A DNA stretch of 64,000 nt from an uncultured Flavobacteriales bacterium (GCA_943788405.1 CALSQD010000002.1:918850-982849); one strand, 5' to 3'; shown: positions 33,881 through 41,894, counted from the stretch's first letter. Notes: generated by a model from the letters alone, not told the origin. Made by a program: numbers and translations.

Positions 33881-34635
33881 TAAAAAGATTGTGTTATTGC
33901 TAGAAAATCATCTGCTTTTAAAGATGCACCACCAATTAAACCTCCATCAATATCTTGGCTTGAAAATAGTTCCTTTGCATTACTTGGCTTACAGCTACCA
34001 CCATATAATATTGAAGTGCTTTCAGCTGCCTCTTCACCATACTTTTCAACTAATAAATCTCTAATGAAAGCATGAATTTCTTGCGCTTGATCAGTACTTG
34101 CTGTAACCCCAGTACCAATTGCCCAAATAGGCTCATAAGCAATTACTATATTTTTAAACTCATCAGCAGAAAGGTGGAATAAACTCTCTGAAATTTGTGA
34201 CTTTATCCAATCAAAATGATCTCCATTTTCTCTTTGCGCTAAACTTTCTCCACAGCAGAAAATTACTTTTAAATCATTCTCAAATGCTTGTGCTACTTTA
34301 GTTTTTAAAAGCGCATTAGTTTCTGTAAAATTTGCTCTTCTTTCTGAATGTCCTAAAACAACATATCTAGCACTACAAGAAGCCAACATACTAGCCGAAA
34401 CTTCTCCAGTAAAAGCTCCTTTTTCATTTGAACTACAATCCTGTGCTGCAGCCACAACTTTTGAAGTATTAGCACACATTTTTGCTACTTTATGCAAATA
34501 CACAAAAGCAGGTGCAAATATTATATGTGTATTATTATCAGTAGGTAATTTAGCCAACACCTCTTCCACCAAAGCAATTCCTTCTACTCTATTTAAATTC
34601 ATTTTCCAGTTTCCTGCTACTATATTTTTTCTCAT
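33880..34635 (-). CDS. tpiA: Triose-phosphate isomerase
   Basis: 251 residues, TIM barrel. VAGNWKMN holds the Asn and catalytic Lys; VVLGHSERR holds the catalytic His; AYEPIWAIGTG holds the catalytic Glu; the phosphate-binding loops ILYGGSCKPSNA and GGLIGGASL close the sheet. It interconverts dihydroxyacetone phosphate and glyceraldehyde 3-phosphate. It sits 1 base after a DppB-like permease gene and overlaps prmA by one base. Confidence 0.97.
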   Translation of the reverse strand: MRKNIVAGNWKMNLNRVEGIALVEEVLAKLPTDNNTHIIFAPAFVYLHKVAKMCANTSKVVAAAQDCSSNEKGAFTGEVSASMLASCSARYVVLGHSERRANFTETNALLKTKVAQAFENDLKVIFCCGESLAQRENGDHFDWIKSQISESLFHLSADEFKNIVIAYEPIWAIGTGVTASTDQAQEIHAFIRDLLVEKYGEEAAESTSILYGGSCKPSNAKELFSSQDIDGGLIGGASLKADDFLAITQSF

Positions 34636-34636
34636 A

Positions 34637-35713
34637 TTAACTTATTCTAATTCGGGGGTCCAGCCACCCATATATTAAATCAACTATTATATTTATTATT
34701 ACAAAAATTGATGCAATAAACAGTACAGAACCCATCACTACTGGCAAGTCCATTTTATTTAAAGCATCAACTATTTCTTTTCCTATTCCGTTCCAAGCAA
34801 AAATGTATTCTACAAAAACTGCTCCTGCTAAAAGTGAAGCAAACCAACCTGAAACAGCTGTTACTACAGGATTCAATGCATTGCGTAAAGCATGTTTAAA
34901 AATCACAGTAAATTTACTTAAACCTTTTGCAGTTGCCGTACGCACATAATCCATTGAAAGCACTTCCAACAAAGAGTTTCTACAGAGCTGAATAATAACT
35001 GATAGTGGACGAATACCCAAAGTAATTGCTGGTAGAATTAAATTCTTAATCTGCAAAAAAGACCCTCTACCGTAATCATCTACTTCATATAAACTGCCTG
35101 TCATGTTCAAACCAGTGAAATTATGCAACACAAAACCAAACAGCCAAGCAATAATTATTGATGCAAAAAAAGAAGGCAAGGACATTCCTAAAACAGAAAT
35201 AAACAGAATCAACTTATCAATAAAAGTATCTTTATACAATGCAGAAAACACCCCTAAAATTAAACCCAAAAACAAAGCAATACCAATTGAGGAAATTGCT
35301 AAAACAAAAGTATTCGTAAAAGTATTTCCTAAAATTGTAGTAACAGATGTTCCTGTTCGCACAAAGGATTCCCTAAGATAAGGCACTTTAAAAACAAAGG
35401 TATAATTAGTAAATGTAAGCAATTTTGTAAATTGGTACTTCCCACTTAAAAGAGAAGTAAAAGCAGTAGTACTATTATGATGAATTGAAAGTGGAAGGAC
35501 ATCATTCAAATACAAAGCGTACTGCTCAACCACCGAACGATCAAAAGCATATTTTTGTTTGATAATAGCTAATTGATTCGAATCTTCACGCTTATCCAAC
35601 ATCATACGAGCAGGATCGCCTGGCAATACATTAAACAAGAAGAATACTAGCGTAAGTACACCCCATAAAACAAGGATACCATAAGTGATTTTTTTTATGA
35701 TATAAGCAAACAA
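34637..35713 (-). CDS. DppB/OppB-family ABC transporter permease (no partners nearby)
   Basis: 358 residues with six membrane spans. The opening IIKKITYGILVLWGVLTLVFFLFNVLPGDPARMML is the family signature of peptide/nickel ABC permeases (shown by VLPGDPAR). The EAA loop that meets the ATPase is MDYVRTATAKGLSKFTVIFKHALRNALNPVVT. The sequence is complete, with a longer periplasmic loop than usual between the first two spans (residues 60-115). Binding protein, second permease and ATPase genes are not in the window. It lies between tpiA and the DoxX gene. Confidence 0.88.
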   Translation of the reverse strand: MFAYIIKKITYGILVLWGVLTLVFFLFNVLPGDPARMMLDKREDSNQLAIIKQKYAFDRSVVEQYALYLNDVLPLSIHHNSTTAFTSLLSGKYQFTKLLTFTNYTFVFKVPYLRESFVRTGTSVTTILGNTFTNTFVLAISSIGIALFLGLILGVFSALYKDTFIDKLILFISVLGMSLPSFFASIIIAWLFGFVLHNFTGLNMTGSLYEVDDYGRGSFLQIKNLILPAITLGIRPLSVIIQLCRNSLLEVLSMDYVRTATAKGLSKFTVIFKHALRNALNPVVTAVSGWFASLLAGAVFVEYIFAWNGIGKEIVDALNKMDLPVVMGSVLFIASIFVIINIIVDLIYGWLDPRIRIS

Positions 35714-35717
35714 AGTA

Positions 35718-36653
35718 TTATTGTTCTAAAAGCAATTGCAATTGCTCTGCACTATATTCATTATATCCTGTACCATCAAATAATCGTATTTGTTTTGCTC
35801 CTTTATAAAGGATTACTACAGGATTATCATAATCAGGGAAAGTAATTTCCATATAACTATCAATTTCATCCGTATCATAATTTGCAAATGGCATTATTTG
35901 ATAAGGATATTCTTTCCCAACATATTCAAAAAAGTTAGGAATATTATCTTGTTCAGTATCAGAAAACACAATATGGACAGGAGGGAAATTATCAGCTAAA
36001 TTTGATAATGAATCTATACTTCTAGCAGCATGCTGGCAATGTTCACATCCAGCATCAAAATAGCAAAGAATTTTATACTCTTCTGAACTTTTAAAACTCT
36101 CATCCTCTACATAGGAAACAAAACTATTTCCTTCAGATTTACTTTGAGATGAAACAGGTAAAAAAGCAAACATAACTAACAAAATAGACAATACTTGTAT
36201 GCTTAGTTTTGAGCAATTATTCTCTTTATCATCAGCAGTTTTTTTAAACAAATACCCTAGTGCAGCAATCGTAATTAGGTTTTTAATTAATGCTTGTAAA
36301 GGAGACATAGGAATTAAATCACCAAAGCAACCACAGTTTTCAGTGTCGCCTAAAAATATAGAATAAGTAAGATGTAAACTAAACATAACAAGCAAACCTA
36401 TTGAAGTAGGAATAACTAACTTTTTAAGGTAGTTTTTTTGCAAAATAGCAAAAGCTAAAAAGAACTCAATTGCCAAAATAAAACGAGAAAGATAAGGGAC
36501 TAAATCATCTGGAAATCCCATAGGTATAAGTTGCCCTTGCTCAAATACTTTTGTAATACCAAACATAGGTGTAGGGTATAATTTTGCAAATGCTGAAAGT
36601 AAAAACAGTGCCGAAATAAGCACACGAATAATCATTGGTAAGTTCTTTTTCAT
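35718..36653 (-). CDS. DoxX/MauE-like membrane protein fused to a thioredoxin-like domain
   Basis: 311 residues. The N-terminal 150 residues form four DoxX-type spans (IIRVLISALFLLSAFAKLYP opens the first) with an NCGCFGD loop, as in MauE-type redox membrane proteins. After a fifth span (SIQVLSILLVMFAFLPVS) a periplasmic thioredoxin-like domain follows with a CEHC active site (FDAGCEHCQHAARS) and the PVVILYKGAKQ strand with its cis-Pro. This is the Bacteroidota BT_3928-type family. It probably passes reducing power to periplasmic thiols. It lies 4 bases below the DUF1599 gene. Confidence 0.82.
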   Translation of the reverse strand: MKKNLPMIIRVLISALFLLSAFAKLYPTPMFGITKVFEQGQLIPMGFPDDLVPYLSRFILAIEFFLAFAILQKNYLKKLVIPTSIGLLVMFSLHLTYSIFLGDTENCGCFGDLIPMSPLQALIKNLITIAALGYLFKKTADDKENNCSKLSIQVLSILLVMFAFLPVSSQSKSEGNSFVSYVEDESFKSSEEYKILCYFDAGCEHCQHAARSIDSLSNLADNFPPVHIVFSDTEQDNIPNFFEYVGKEYPYQIMPFANYDTDEIDSYMEITFPDYDNPVVILYKGAKQIRLFDGTGYNEYSAEQLQLLLEQ

Positions 36654-36657
36654 AATT

Positions 36658-37197
36658 TTATTTTTTTAATTTAATTAACGCAAAAACAGCATAGTTTAGC
36701 ATATCTAAGTAATTTGCATCTACTCCTTCTGATATTAGGGTAGCACCATGATTGTCTTCAATTTGTTTTACACGCAAAATCTTTTGCAGGATTAAATCCG
36801 TTAGTGAACTTACCCTCATATCGCGCCAAGCCTCACCATAATCATGATTTTTTGCAATCATAAGTTCCTTTGCGATATTAGCATGTTTATCAAAGATGTT
36901 CATAACCTCATTATTATCCATTTCTTCAGCAAGTTCAGAAACTCCTAAATCCAATTGAATAAGCCCAATAATTGCATAATTTACAATTCCTACAAATTCA
37001 TTGGCAACCCCTTCTTCTACCTTCTGTTCTCCCTTCTGTTCTATTGAACGAATCCTTTGTGCTTTAATAAAAATCTGATCCGTTAACGAGCTGATTCTCA
37101 GAATGCGCCAAGCACTTCCATAATCTTTCATTTTCTTAGCAAAAATATCCTCACATTTCTTTATTATTGAATCGTATTCAGCAATTGTCTGTTCCAT
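36658..37197 (-). CDS. DUF1599 protein (internally duplicated)
   Basis: 179 residues made of two similar halves. Each carries the block DYGxAWRxxRxSSLTDxIxxKxxR: residues 21-46 (KDYGSAWRILRISSLTD) and 112-137 (HDYGEAWRDMRVSSLTD), each followed by a helix with NYAxxxLIxL. This is the DUF1599 / nucleotide-modification-associated domain family of unknown activity, common next to folP in Bacteroidota. It is cytosolic. Its ATG is only 19 bases from the divergent folP ATG, so both promoters must overlap the opposite gene. Confidence 0.82.
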   Translation of the reverse strand: MEQTIAEYDSIIKKCEDIFAKKMKDYGSAWRILRISSLTDQIFIKAQRIRSIEQKGEQKVEEGVANEFVGIVNYAIIGLIQLDLGVSELAEEMDNNEVMNIFDKHANIAKELMIAKNHDYGEAWRDMRVSSLTDLILQKILRVKQIEDNHGATLISEGVDANYLDMLNYAVFALIKLKK

Positions 37198-37216
37198 ATA
37201 ATTTTAACCTTTAATA

Positions 37217-38080
37217 ATGCCGAAATATACATCATTTAAGCCCTCAGAAGCCAAAAACTCAAAAAGCAATTCCACTATTTTTTCAACAGAAAATGCAATA
37301 GTAATGGGAATATTAAATGTAACTGAAGATTCCTTTTTTGATGGTGGGAAATATACAAATGAACAAACAATTATAAGCAAATGCAGAAAAATGCTAGAGG
37401 AAGGAGCAAGTATTATTGATATTGGCGCACAATCCAGCCGCCCAGGAGCTACACAAATACAAGCTGATGATGAGCTTTTAAAACTTTTACCAATTATTAA
37501 ATTGTTAAAAACTGAATTTCCTGACATTATTATTTCAATTGATACCTTTTGGGCTAAAACTGCAAAACAGTGCATTGAGGCTGGAGCCCATATAATTAAT
37601 GATATTTCTGCAGGAGAAATGGACACAGCTATGTTTGAAACCATTGCTCAATTGCAAGTACCTTACATTATAATGCACATGCAAGGCACACCAAAAAATA
37701 TGCAGAAAAATCCGAACTACAACAATGTAGTTTCTGAAGTAGTTTCCTATTTTGATGAAAAGATAAATCAATTAAAAGCAAAAGGAATTGAACAAATTAT
37801 AATTGACCCTGGTTTTGGTTTTGGAAAAACGCTTGAACACAATTATCAGCTTTTAAGTAATTTAGAACAATTTAATCAGTTTAAAATTCCTGTTCTAATT
37901 GGCACATCAAGAAAATCCATGATTTACAATTTACTAGATACAAACCCACAAAATGCATTAAACGGAACAAGCATTACCAACACCTTGGCACTACAAAAAG
38001 GAGCATCCATTCTAAGGGTACATGATGTAAAAGAAGCAATGGAATGCATTAAAATCACTACATTCGCAAAAAATCTGTAA
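37217..38080 (+). CDS. folP: Dihydropteroate synthase
   Basis: 287 residues, TIM barrel. VMGILNVTEDSFFDGGKY is the first pterin-site motif (Glu replaces the usual Pro of NVTPDSF); IIDIGAQSSRPGA is the sulfonamide-site loop; then IVIDPGFGFGKTLEHN-type text, and LIGTSRKSMI with the Lys-Arg-Ser binding block. It joins pABA to the pterin diphosphate in folate synthesis and is the sulfonamide target. The first 28 residues are a polar extension. cdaA starts 2 bases after the stop. Confidence 0.95.
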   Translation: MPKYTSFKPSEAKNSKSNSTIFSTENAIVMGILNVTEDSFFDGGKYTNEQTIISKCRKMLEEGASIIDIGAQSSRPGATQIQADDELLKLLPIIKLLKTEFPDIIISIDTFWAKTAKQCIEAGAHIINDISAGEMDTAMFETIAQLQVPYIIMHMQGTPKNMQKNPNYNNVVSEVVSYFDEKINQLKAKGIEQIIIDPGFGFGKTLEHNYQLLSNLEQFNQFKIPVLIGTSRKSMIYNLLDTNPQNALNGTSITNTLALQKGASILRVHDVKEAMECIKITTFAKNL

Positions 38081-38082
38081 AA

Positions 38083-38859
38083 ATGGAATTCCTAAATATA
38101 GGCTTTATTGAACTTATTGACATAGCACTAGTAGCTGTATTAATTTATCAATTATACAAACTAGTAAGAGGTACAGTTGCTATTAATATTTTTATTGGTT
38201 TGGCAGCAATTTATCTGTTATGGAAAATAGTTGATGCCTTCCACTTTCAATTATTAAGTGAAATTTTAGGACAATTTATTGGGGTTGGTGTTATCATATT
38301 AGTTATCGTTTTCCAGCAGGAACTAAGGAAATTCCTAATGTTTATCGGAAAAGGAAAAGTGATAAAAAACAAAGGACTATTTAAATTCAACTTTAAAGTT
38401 GAACATGAAAACCACCTAAACACTTCTGCCATTGCTAAAGCCTGTAGTGATATGGCAAAAACAAAAACGGGCGCTATTATGGTAGTTACTCAAATGGATG
38501 ATTTAGCTGTATTTGCTGAAGGAGGTGTAGCAATGAATGCTGAAATTTCAGTCCCTATGATTGAAAGTATATTTTATAAAAACAGCCCATTACATGATGG
38601 AGCAGTAATCATAAGAAACAATAAAATAATAAGTGCCAGATGCGTACTTCCTGTAAGTAATAGTGATGAATTTCCTGGACACCTAGGAATGCGCCACAGA
38701 GCTGCAGTTGGTATTACTGAAGAATCGGATGCAGTTGCTATTATTGTTTCGGAAGAAACAGGTGGAATTACTTATGTAAAGGATGGCGAACTATTTACTA
38801 AGCGTACAGCTGAACAATTAGAGCAATTCTTGAATAGAATTTTCACTAAGAGCAAGTAA
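38083..38859 (+). CDS. cdaA: Diadenylate cyclase (c-di-AMP synthase), CdaA type
   Basis: 258 residues: three N-terminal membrane spans (1-85), then a DAC/DisA_N domain. It shows the catalytic SPLHDGAVIIRNNKI (DGA) and GMRHRAAVGI (RHR) motifs and the ATP-site Ser/Thr in IIVSEETGGITYV. It makes c-di-AMP from two ATP at the inner membrane, for osmotic and cell-wall control. It pairs with folP, as in many Bacteroidota. No cdaR or phosphodiesterase is nearby. The last codons overlap the first unit of a 21-bp periodic array. Confidence 0.93.
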   Translation: MEFLNIGFIELIDIALVAVLIYQLYKLVRGTVAINIFIGLAAIYLLWKIVDAFHFQLLSEILGQFIGVGVIILVIVFQQELRKFLMFIGKGKVIKNKGLFKFNFKVEHENHLNTSAIAKACSDMAKTKTGAIMVVTQMDDLAVFAEGGVAMNAEISVPMIESIFYKNSPLHDGAVIIRNNKIISARCVLPVSNSDEFPGHLGMRHRAAVGITEESDAVAIIVSEETGGITYVKDGELFTKRTAEQLEQFLNRIFTKSK

Positions 38860-39042
38860 TTTCAGCCTTTCCACAACTATTTTCATACAATAAGAAACTA
38901 ATTTTATGTTCTTGGGAACTAGTTTTTAGTCTTTCACAACATGTTTTGTGTCTTCTTGAACTATTTTCTCCCTCTTAGCAACTTATTTTTTGCTTTCTAT
39001 AACTTATTTTGTGCTCTTATGAACTTATTTTCAAAAAGTACC
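38854..39042. repeat. Nine-unit, 21-bp periodic repeat array
   Basis: Units begin at 38854, 38875, 38896, 38917, 38938, 38959, 38980, 39001 and 39022, with exactly 21 bp every time and no indel. Consensus starts AACTWRTTTTNTGNCTT. AAC is in 8 of 9 units and the central TTT in all nine, while the last four positions vary freely. Both strands have stops in all frames, so it is not coding. The first unit covers the cdaA stop. Period 21 is two helical turns, so the T-tracts face one side. Confidence 0.85.
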
Positions 39043-39089
39043 ATGCCTTATATTGCTGTATTTTAAGTAATTGCAAAGGATTTTTTTCA

Positions 39090-39170
39090 TATATTTACAA
39101 AATGAAGAAATTACTATTATTCCTATTTTGTTTCCCAATGTTTGTAATGGCACAGTTGAGAAAAAGATAA
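39090..39170 (+). pseudogene. Signal-peptide remnant with its promoter
   Basis: An ATG at 39102 opens 22 codons reading MKKLLLFLFCFPMFVMAQ and then LRKR before a TAA. This is a complete Bacteroidota Sec signal with an A-Q cleavage site and almost nothing behind it. A near-consensus -7 box (TATATTTA, 39090-39097) stands 4 bases before the ATG. The next gene ends 14 bases later on the other strand, so the mature part was probably deleted; a genuine tiny peptide is the alternative. Confidence 0.5.
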
Positions 39171-39184
39171 TACTTGAATAAAAA

Positions 39185-39610
39185 CTACAACACCCTCTCT
39201 TTCCAATCTTCATTTTCATAAAGATAACAGGTTTTATTTCTACCAAAGATATTATAGCGATATCTAGCTACCAAATCATACAGTTCATCTCTTAAAAAAT
39301 AAGGAACAAGATAAAATATATTGAGTAAATGATAAGGAAAGGTTAAATAGCTAAAAATTGATAATACTGCCAAAGATTTAGTTTTTGCACTTTCCTCACT
39401 TACAAAAACAATAGTAGAAACATCATTAATACCATACACTTTAGCTATTGATTTACCAACCTCACTCTGTAAAGAAGAAAAATGAAAGACTTGCTTTTTA
39501 TCCTGTTTTATAACAAATACAATAAATCGATTACACAAGGCACATTCCCCATCAAACAAGATTATATTTTTGTTTGAGAGATCCTTCTCCCCAAGTTTAT
39601 TGCTTAGCAA
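39185..39610 (-). CDS. DCC-family thiol-disulfide oxidoreductase-like protein
   Basis: 141 residues of the DUF393/DCC family. The hallmark ILFDGECALCNRFIVFVIKQD (shown by DGECALC) is near residue 18, and the C-terminal block YRYNIFGRNKTCYL is conserved. The CxxC is thought to act in thiol exchange but has not been tied to a clear pathway. No secretion signal, so it is cytosolic or membrane-attached through hydrophobic IFSYLTFPYHLL. It is the last gene of the porin / FMN-binding / 4-TM unit; the upstream gene overlaps its start by 14 bases. Confidence 0.85.
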   Translation of the reverse strand: MLSNKLGEKDLSNKNIILFDGECALCNRFIVFVIKQDKKQVFHFSSLQSEVGKSIAKVYGINDVSTIVFVSEESAKTKSLAVLSIFSYLTFPYHLLNIFYLVPYFLRDELYDLVARYRYNIFGRNKTCYLYENEDWKERVL

Positions 39611-40097
39611 AATATGATTTATGTAATAATAAATCTTTTAGCAATAAAAAAATAATTGCTACTAAGGAAAGGTGCATCAAGATTCCAGAAATCATGATAA
39701 TGTATTTCATCCAATAAACCCCTGACCATAACAACCATAAACCACCAAAGGTAACTACCAAAGAAACCATAGGTTCAAGCATTAAAAAATATTTAATCCC
39801 CTCATTATAAGATGAAAAATACATTATAATTGAAAGCATTAAAAACAACATACCCAAACTAATAACATGACTATGGATAAGCCCTAGCAATTCTCTTTCT
39901 GACATTTTAAAATGCAATTCTTCTGCTTGTTCGTCTATCTCATTACCCAATACATTTTGCTCTACTCCAGCTACTTTAAAATCAGTAGTATGTTTTAATA
40001 AAACTAAACCAGAAAAATAACCAAAGGATAGGGCTAATAAAAATACAGTAAGTGTGTGTCTTAATGATTTTGGTAAAGTATGTAACTGAAAAGTCAT
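39597..40097 (-). CDS. Four-span membrane protein of unknown function
   Basis: 166 residues with four spans by eye: LTVFLLALSFGYFSGLVLL, LIHSHVISLGMLFLMLSIIM, MVSLVVTFGGLWLLWSGVYW and IIMISGILMHLSLVAIIFLL. Spans 2 and 4 carry His (HSH and LMH) at depths where haem or quinone ligands could sit. A polar, acidic loop (GNEIDEQAEELHFKMSERE) is outside the first span. I do not recognise a named family. The neighbours, an FMN-binding protein and a DCC redox protein, suggest electron transfer across the inner membrane; this is inference. Confidence 0.65.
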   Translation of the reverse strand: MTFQLHTLPKSLRHTLTVFLLALSFGYFSGLVLLKHTTDFKVAGVEQNVLGNEIDEQAEELHFKMSERELLGLIHSHVISLGMLFLMLSIIMYFSSYNEGIKYFLMLEPMVSLVVTFGGLWLLWSGVYWMKYIIMISGILMHLSLVAIIFLLLKDLLLHKSYFAKQ

Positions 40098-40112
40098 AAT
40101 GCAAAAATAATA

Positions 40113-40625
40113 TTATAAAACGAATTCCTCCATTTTATGGTTAAGGTGTTTTACTGCATTTTTTAATGAATTTACTGATATAGTAGCTCCTGATATTGCT
40201 TGAACTTTTCTTACCTCACAAGTTGAAAACTGTTTCAACCATCTTTTACTCTTTATTTCATAGCCATAATCTTCACGATATAATAAAACTTTAACCTGAA
40301 GAATATTTAATTGATCATCATAAATTACAACAAACTCAAACTTATCATGCTTACTTGATGCTTGTTCTACACAAACATATCCATTCATTTTACCATCAAC
40401 TTCAATTGATTGGTAGTTAGAATTTATTGCTAAAGGAACTGCTGAAATATTATCGCCAAATGTTTGAGCAATTAAAGTGCTTACCTTTTTAGCAGATTGA
40501 GCTGAAGGAATAAATTGCGCTTTTACTGATAAAGAAAATAACAAATAAAAAACAGCTATAGCACACATCTTCTCAGATGACGCTATAGCCTTGATAAATC
40601 TAAATATTGTATAAACCTGATTCAT
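40113..40625 (-). CDS. Exported FMN-binding-domain protein
   Basis: 170 residues from ATG 40625, which is 7 bases below the porin stop. The frame extends to 40649 but would overlap the porin gene; an inner ATG at 40566-40568 gives a shorter signal (CAIAVFYLLFSLSVKAQ). The mature part is a single FMN_bind domain ending in VQAISGATISVNSLKNAV, where SGAT-x-S is the site at which ApbE links FMN through phosphate to Thr, as in NqrC and RnfG. The protein should be a periplasmic one-flavin electron carrier. apbE is not in the window. Confidence 0.85.
   Translation of the reverse strand: MNQVYTIFRFIKAIASSEKMCAIAVFYLLFSLSVKAQFIPSAQSAKKVSTLIAQTFGDNISAVPLAINSNYQSIEVDGKMNGYVCVEQASSKHDKFEFVVIYDDQLNILQVKVLLYREDYGYEIKSKRWLKQFSTCEVRKVQAISGATISVNSLKNAVKHLNHKMEEFVL
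40555..40589 (-). other. Strong hairpin near the start of the FMN-binding gene
   Basis: GCTATAGC, 3 unpaired bases, CATCT, loop TCTC, AGATG, 2 unpaired bases, GCTATAGC. The outer arms pair over 8 bp and the inner over 5. The second possible ATG (40566-40568) is buried in it. Confidence 0.55.
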
Positions 40626-40632
40626 TTTTTGT

Positions 40633-41793
40633 TTAGAACCAAACAGCAACTCCTAAGTTTAGTTGTTTCTTTTCTTCTGAACTTGACTCATTGCTTAATA
40701 ACTGGTAGTCTGCTTTAAAAGCTGCTCCACTTGCTATTTTATAAGTAAGTCCGATAGTATTTTCTGTACGGTTATATGCTAAGTCAGCTTCCATTCCTTC
40801 TGCAACCTCAGCATGCGTATTATAGTTTTCATGACGAGCAAAGATAACTAACTCATTATCTGTATCCTTATTATTCAATAAGTTATACCCACCTTCTAAA
40901 TAGTATCCAGTCATTACTGAACCTAAATCAGAATCAGCAAAAGTATTATATGCAGATGTATTTTCTAAATCAGCAACAATGTACTGTGCACGACCTTGTA
41001 TAGGTCCGTTAGTATATCTAGCATCTAAACCAATCATTTGAATTCCAATTTTTGATGAATCAGCTGAAGCAACTGCCACTTCATCATCTAAGTTTAATCC
41101 ATTATATAATGCAGTTTCAGACTCTCCTTTATATAAAGATGCTCCTAAATTCCATCCTGGCATACCATAGTAAGAAACTCTACCTGCAAAATCAGGTGCT
41201 GTCATATAAGATTCAGCTCCTTTTTGACGACCACTTCTTAATCCTTTTTTACCACTGAATACTCCTCCTTCATTATACCCATTAAATCCATTAACTAACA
41301 TCAATTGGTAGTTTAAAGAATGTTCCTCTAAATTTCCAGAAACAGCAATTCCCATTTCTCTCCAAGTAGTTGGCACAATGTACTTATCTACATTTGTTCT
41401 TTCAACTCCATTGAATGTTGGTGGCTCATGGTATAAGTTTTGAATCCCCATAGGAATTAACATTAAACCAGCCTGAACACTCATATTGTGCTTTAACTTA
41501 TAGTTAAGAAAAGCTTGCTCAACATAAACTTCAGAAACATGCTCAAACTCAAGTTCAGAAATAAATGATGCTTTTTCATTAAAGTTATACCCTATAAAAG
41601 TTACTAATCTATGTACATCTAATTTTGCATTATAATGTACATTCTCATCACTTAATGGCATATTCATATCTACCTGTGCATACCCACCAATGTGAAGCCC
41701 TTCATTGTTAGCAAGAATTCTTTCTGCTGTGTTTTGTGCATTAGCCCCTATAGTCATTAAGGCAACTGATACTGATAAAACAATTTTTTTCAT
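40633..41793 (-). CDS. OprP-like outer-membrane porin
   Basis: 386 residues. Signal MKKIVLSVSVALMTIGANAQ, then a 16-18-strand barrel: GGYAQVDMNMPL, RLVTFIGYNFNEKASFISELEFEH, AGLMLIPMGIQNLYHEPPTF and a C-terminal LNLGVAVWF ending in Phe, as barrels do. FNGVERTNVDKYIVPTTWREMG is typical of the phosphate-selective porin O/P family in Bacteroidota. The substrate is open. It heads a four-gene unit (porin, FMN-binding, 4-TM, DCC) and has a well-formed promoter. Confidence 0.85.
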   Translation of the reverse strand: MKKIVLSVSVALMTIGANAQNTAERILANNEGLHIGGYAQVDMNMPLSDENVHYNAKLDVHRLVTFIGYNFNEKASFISELEFEHVSEVYVEQAFLNYKLKHNMSVQAGLMLIPMGIQNLYHEPPTFNGVERTNVDKYIVPTTWREMGIAVSGNLEEHSLNYQLMLVNGFNGYNEGGVFSGKKGLRSGRQKGAESYMTAPDFAGRVSYYGMPGWNLGASLYKGESETALYNGLNLDDEVAVASADSSKIGIQMIGLDARYTNGPIQGRAQYIVADLENTSAYNTFADSDLGSVMTGYYLEGGYNLLNNKDTDNELVIFARHENYNTHAEVAEGMEADLAYNRTENTIGLTYKIASGAAFKADYQLLSNESSSEEKKQLNLGVAVWF

Positions 41794-41832
41794 TCTTTAT
41801 TTTTTAGTTATTTTGATTAGTTATTTAAAAAC

Positions 41833-41894
41833 GGCTGCAAACATACAGCCTTATTTATAATAAATCCAAATAAAGATAGTTTTATTTATAATAA
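41833..41894 (-). promoter_or_regulatory. Promoter and operator-like repeats of the porin/FMN unit
   Basis: On the minus strand, -33 TTTG (41867-41870), 21 bases, -7 TATGTTTG (41838-41845). The -7 box is framed exactly by a 5-bp inverted repeat, GGCTG at 41833-41837 and CAGCC at 41846-41850. The 13-bp dyad-like TTATTTATAATAA occurs twice, at 41851-41863 and 41882-41894, 31 bp apart on the + strand, on either side of the -33 box. This is a likely regulator site. Confidence 0.6.

Noticed and set aside
38854-39042. Possible CRISPR array
   Set aside because: The period is a constant 21 bp with drift inside each unit; there are no unique spacers of 25-40 bp and no cas genes in the window.
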